Shown in pieces: positions 4,821 to 7,092 of a stretch of DNA of 7,092 bases (positions are counted from its first letter, which is position 1; every line of letters starts with the position of its first letter). Both the position numbers and the translations under genes were made by a program. The DNA comes from Bacteroidia bacterium (GTDB lineage Bacteria; Bacteroidota; Bacteroidia; Bacteroidales; UBA12481): positions 1 to 7,092 of the forward strand of contig JAPLDV010000663.1 of NCBI GenBank assembly GCA_026391235.1, given 5' to 3'. A model generated the notes under the pieces. It saw nothing but the letters and a program-made list of their open reading frames with translations, made no database searches and had not been told where the DNA came from.

Positions 4821-6704
4821 ATGATTAAGATTGCTTCATCAACTGCTTTAACGAAGCTTCGGGAAGAGCTTCAATCGAAGATAAATCTTAGTGAATCAGG
4901 TAATTCCATTGAAAAAATCGTACAGGTAAAGGTGGCAATGGCCACATGCGGTATTGCCTCAGGCGCTCGTGAGGTGATGACTTTCTTTCAGGAGGAATTG
5001 GGAAAGCGCCGGATTGAGGCTTTAGTAACCCAGACCGGATGCATGAGTTATTGCTATGCTGAACCTACGGTGGAGGTTACATTGCCCGGAAAGGAACCGG
5101 TTGTTTTTGGTTGGGTAAATAGCAGGAAGGCCGATGAGATCATCGAGAAATACATCAAAAACGGTGAATTGGTTGATGGTGTTATCCAGGTGAACTACCA
5201 AACCATTGAAGAACAACAGAATGGACTGGATGGGATGGTACCCGGAAAAAAGCAGATCCGAATTGCCCTGAGAAATTGCGGGATGATAAATCCGGAAGAC
5301 ATCAACGAGGCATTAACACGACAAGCCTATTCAGCACTAGCAGTTGTATTGACTGAAATGGTTCCTGAGCAGGTAATCGGGATCATTAAAAGCTCGGGAC
5401 TCAGGGGACGTGGAGGAGGGGGATTCTCAACCGGTTTGAAATGGGAAATAACCGCTAAAAGCCAGTCGGATCAAAAGTATGTGGTATGCAATGCTGATGA
5501 GGGAGACCCGGGAGCATTCATGGACCGGTCGATCCTTGAAGGAGATCCGCATACGGTAATTGAAGCCATGGCTATCAACGGGTTTTGCACCGGCGCCGAT
5601 AAAGGTTTGATATATATCCGAGCCGAATATCCACTTGCAATAGAAAGGCTCAAGATTGCCATAAAACAGGCCCGGGAATCCGGTTTGCTGGGGAAAGATA
5701 TCTTCGGCACCGGTTTTAATTTCGATATAGAACTGCGATATGGTGCCGGTGCTTTTGTGTGCGGAGAAGAAACCGCATTGATTCATTCCATGGAAGGAGA
5801 GCGCGGAGAACCAACCTTTAAACCACCTTTCCCATCAGAAGAGGGATTTCTTGGTAAACCAACCAACGTCAATAATGTCGAAACTTACGCCAGTATTTCT
5901 CCAATACTATTAAAAGGGGCGGACTGGTTCAGCTCAATCGGTACAGAAAAATCCAAAGGTACAAAGGTCTTCGCCCTGGCTGGAAAAGTGAACAATGTAG
6001 GCTTGGTGGAAGTGCCAATGGGAACTACTTTACGGGAAGTTATTTTTGAAATTGGCGGTGGTATCAGGGAAGGAAAAAAATTCAAGGCAGTACAAACCGG
6101 AGGTCCTTCAGGCGGATGCTTAACCGAAAAACACCTTGATATTCCGATCGATTATGACAACCTAATAGCATCTGGTTCTATGATGGGATCGGGAGGCATG
6201 ATAATCGTGGATGAAGATGATTGCATGGTTTCAATGGCAAAATACTATCTGGATTTTACTGTTGAAGAATCATGCGGCAAATGCTCACCGTGCCGTATCG
6301 GGAATAAGCGGCTATATGAGATCCTTGAAACCATTACAAAAGGAAAGGGAACTGTCGAGGATCTTGACCGGCTCAGAAATCTCAGTGAAGTTATAAAGGA
6401 TACTTCATTGTGCGGTTTAGGGCAAACATCACCGAACCCGGTATTGTCGACACTGGACAATTTCATGGAAGAATATGAAGCTCATGTGATCGCTCATAAG
6501 TGCCCGGCCGGACAATGCCGTGATTTAATGACTTATTGGATTGATGCCGAAAATTGTGTGGGTTGTACGGCTTGCGCGCGAGTTTGCCCGGTAGGCGTAA
6601 TTAGCGGTGAGCGCAAGGAAGTTCATGCTATTGATGCCGAAAATTGCATCAAATGCGGAGCTTGTTTGGAGAAATGTAAGTTTAACGCAGTGTTTGTGTC
6701 TTAA
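4821..6704 (+). CDS. hydB: NAD-linked [FeFe] hydrogenase subunit HydB, long form (Trx-like + NuoF + 2x[4Fe-4S])
   Basis: This 627-residue flavoprotein has three parts. Residues about 32-125 are a thioredoxin-like [2Fe-2S] domain with C43 (MATCGIASGA) and C74-x3-C78 (QTGCMSYC); a fourth ligand at the usual spot is not seen. Residues about 145-560 are the NuoF FMN/NAD(H) core: GRGGGGFSTG (196-205), CNADEGDPGAFMDR (223-236), GAGAFVCGEETALIHSMEG (308-326), and N3-type [4Fe-4S] ligands C485, C488, C491 and C531. CPAGQC (561-566) leads to a ferredoxin-like end with ligands C579, C582, C585, C589 and C609, C612, C615, C619. This is the architecture and length of HydB from trimeric HydABC hydrogenases such as that of Thermotoga maritima, in which the C-terminal clusters are tied to ferredoxin use and electron bifurcation. 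It has its own promoter and is followed 19 bp later by an iron-sulfur subunit. The leader is A/T-rich without a Shine-Dalgarno sequence. It is paralogous to the product of 1660-2826 but not interchangeable by domain content. A role with another NAD-dependent iron-sulfur enzyme remains possible, because the partner gene is cut off. Confidence 0.92.
   Translation: MIKIASSTALTKLREELQSKINLSESGNSIEKIVQVKVAMATCGIASGAREVMTFFQEELGKRRIEALVTQTGCMSYCYAEPTVEVTLPGKEPVVFGWVNSRKADEIIEKYIKNGELVDGVIQVNYQTIEEQQNGLDGMVPGKKQIRIALRNCGMINPEDINEALTRQAYSALAVVLTEMVPEQVIGIIKSSGLRGRGGGGFSTGLKWEITAKSQSDQKYVVCNADEGDPGAFMDRSILEGDPHTVIEAMAINGFCTGADKGLIYIRAEYPLAIERLKIAIKQARESGLLGKDIFGTGFNFDIELRYGAGAFVCGEETALIHSMEGERGEPTFKPPFPSEEGFLGKPTNVNNVETYASISPILLKGADWFSSIGTEKSKGTKVFALAGKVNNVGLVEVPMGTTLREVIFEIGGGIREGKKFKAVQTGGPSGGCLTEKHLDIPIDYDNLIASGSMMGSGGMIIVDEDDCMVSMAKYYLDFTVEESCGKCSPCRIGNKRLYEILETITKGKGTVEDLDRLRNLSEVIKDTSLCGLGQTSPNPVLSTLDNFMEEYEAHVIAHKCPAGQCRDLMTYWIDAENCVGCTACARVCPVGVISGERKEVHAIDAENCIKCGACLEKCKFNAVFVS
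6540..6646 (+). repeat. 17-bp direct repeat within the two-[4Fe-4S] module of long HydB
   Basis: ATTGATGCCGAAAATTG occurs exactly at 6540-6556 and again at 6630-6646, offset by 90 bp (30 codons) in the same frame. Each copy encodes IDAENC, the residues up to and including the first cysteine of each [4Fe-4S] motif (C579 and C609). It reflects internal duplication of a ferredoxin half-module; the exact nucleotide match suggests recent homogenisation or constrained coding. It has no separate regulatory role that can be seen. Confidence 0.7.
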
Positions 6705-6723
6705 GTTCTGATTATCAATAGCT

Positions 6724-7092
6724 ATGGATATAATAAATTTGATTATCGATAATAAGCCTGTGCAGGTGGATCCTGGTACCAGTCTGCTGAAGGCAGCCGG
6801 ACAGGCGGGAATTAAAATACCCACCCTCTGCTATCTGCATCTTGAAGATCTGAATATCGAGAATAAGCCCGGCGGGTGCCGGATTTGTGTGGTTGAAGTT
6901 AAAGGCCGGAAAAACCTGGCTCCCTCGTGTGCTACCCAGTGCCAGGATGGCATGGTGGTCAGAACTAACACAATGCGTGTCCTGAATGCACGGAAAACAG
7001 TTATGGAACTGATCCTGTCGGACCACCCTTTTGATTGTCTTATCTGCGCGAAAAGCGGAACCTGCGATCTGCAAAAGACCGCTCAGGATCTG
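6724..7092 (+). CDS. Probable second [FeFe] hydrogenase HydA-type subunit, N-terminal part (3' end missing)
   Basis: The first 123 residues of a gene that runs off the right edge. Residues 1-80 are a plant-type [2Fe-2S] ferredoxin domain with C36, C52, C55 and C69, and the loop before C52 is longer (x15) than in the HydA encoded at 2845 (x10). Next comes the start of the His-ligated [4Fe-4S] domain: H101, C105, C108 and C114 in DHPFDCLICAKSGTC. This arrangement is shared by M3-type HydA, NuoG and some NAD-linked formate dehydrogenase subunits. A hydrogenase is favoured because a HydB-type subunit lies 19 bp upstream and the spacing matches the N-terminus of HydA, but no H-cluster motif is inside the window. 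The ATG at 6724 has no Shine-Dalgarno sequence; the protein begins at the normal distance from the first cysteine. It is cotranscribed with the upstream gene in all likelihood. Confidence 0.85.
   Translation, partial: MDIINLIIDNKPVQVDPGTSLLKAAGQAGIKIPTLCYLHLEDLNIENKPGGCRICVVEVKGRKNLAPSCATQCQDGMVVRTNTMRVLNARKTVMELILSDHPFDCLICAKSGTCDLQKTAQDL

Noticed and set aside
6715..7074. Antisense open frame of 119 codons opposite the second HydA-like gene
   Set aside because: The + strand frame has correctly spaced iron-sulfur ligands; the antisense product resembles no family.
1..7092. CRISPR arrays, tRNA or rRNA genes, insertion sequences
   Set aside because: No repeat-spacer pattern, cloverleaf-like sequence, transposase or terminal inverted repeats were seen.

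Overview
The window comes from a strictly or facultatively anaerobic, fermentative bacterium, most likely a Bacteroidota (Bacteroidales-like) organism. Three things suggest this. Start codons lack good Shine-Dalgarno sequences and sit behind A-rich leaders. The intergenic region before the second operon holds a near-ideal Bacteroidota promoter (TTTG, 19 nt, TATCTTTG). The proteins themselves read as NAD-linked [FeFe]-hydrogenase subunits. No ribosomal or other taxonomic marker is present, so the phylum call is an inference.

Layout, all on the + strand. (1) 1-1008: the 3' end of a GAF-domain sensor histidine kinase whose start lies left of the window, followed by a possible hairpin terminator. 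(2) 1162-4638: a three-gene hydrogenase operon, hydC (NuoE-like), a short hydB (bare NuoF core) and hydA (M3-type [FeFe] hydrogenase catalytic subunit), closed by a strong intrinsic terminator at 4665-4698. (3) 4821-7092: a second operon with its own promoter. It encodes a long HydB (thioredoxin-like N-domain, NuoF core, C-terminal 2x[4Fe-4S]) and the first 123 codons of a second HydA/NuoG-type iron-sulfur subunit that runs off the right edge.

In the first operon electrons would pass between NAD(H) at the HydB FMN site and the H-cluster of HydA, through the HydC [2Fe-2S] centre and the HydA iron-sulfur relay. The second operon encodes the domain set usual for larger, often electron-bifurcating, HydABC complexes. 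The two operons therefore look like two non-equivalent NAD-linked hydrogenases side by side. This is inferred from domain content.

The most interesting signal is regulatory. Both operon promoters carry the palindrome TGTKA-N6-TAACA: one copy at 1081-1098 and two tandem copies 17 bp apart at 4783-4800 and 4800-4817. It closely resembles the operator of Rex, the NADH/NAD+-sensing repressor, which would tie both hydrogenases to the NADH pool they consume or regenerate. No rex gene and no hydrogenase maturation genes (hydE, hydF, hydG) lie in the window.
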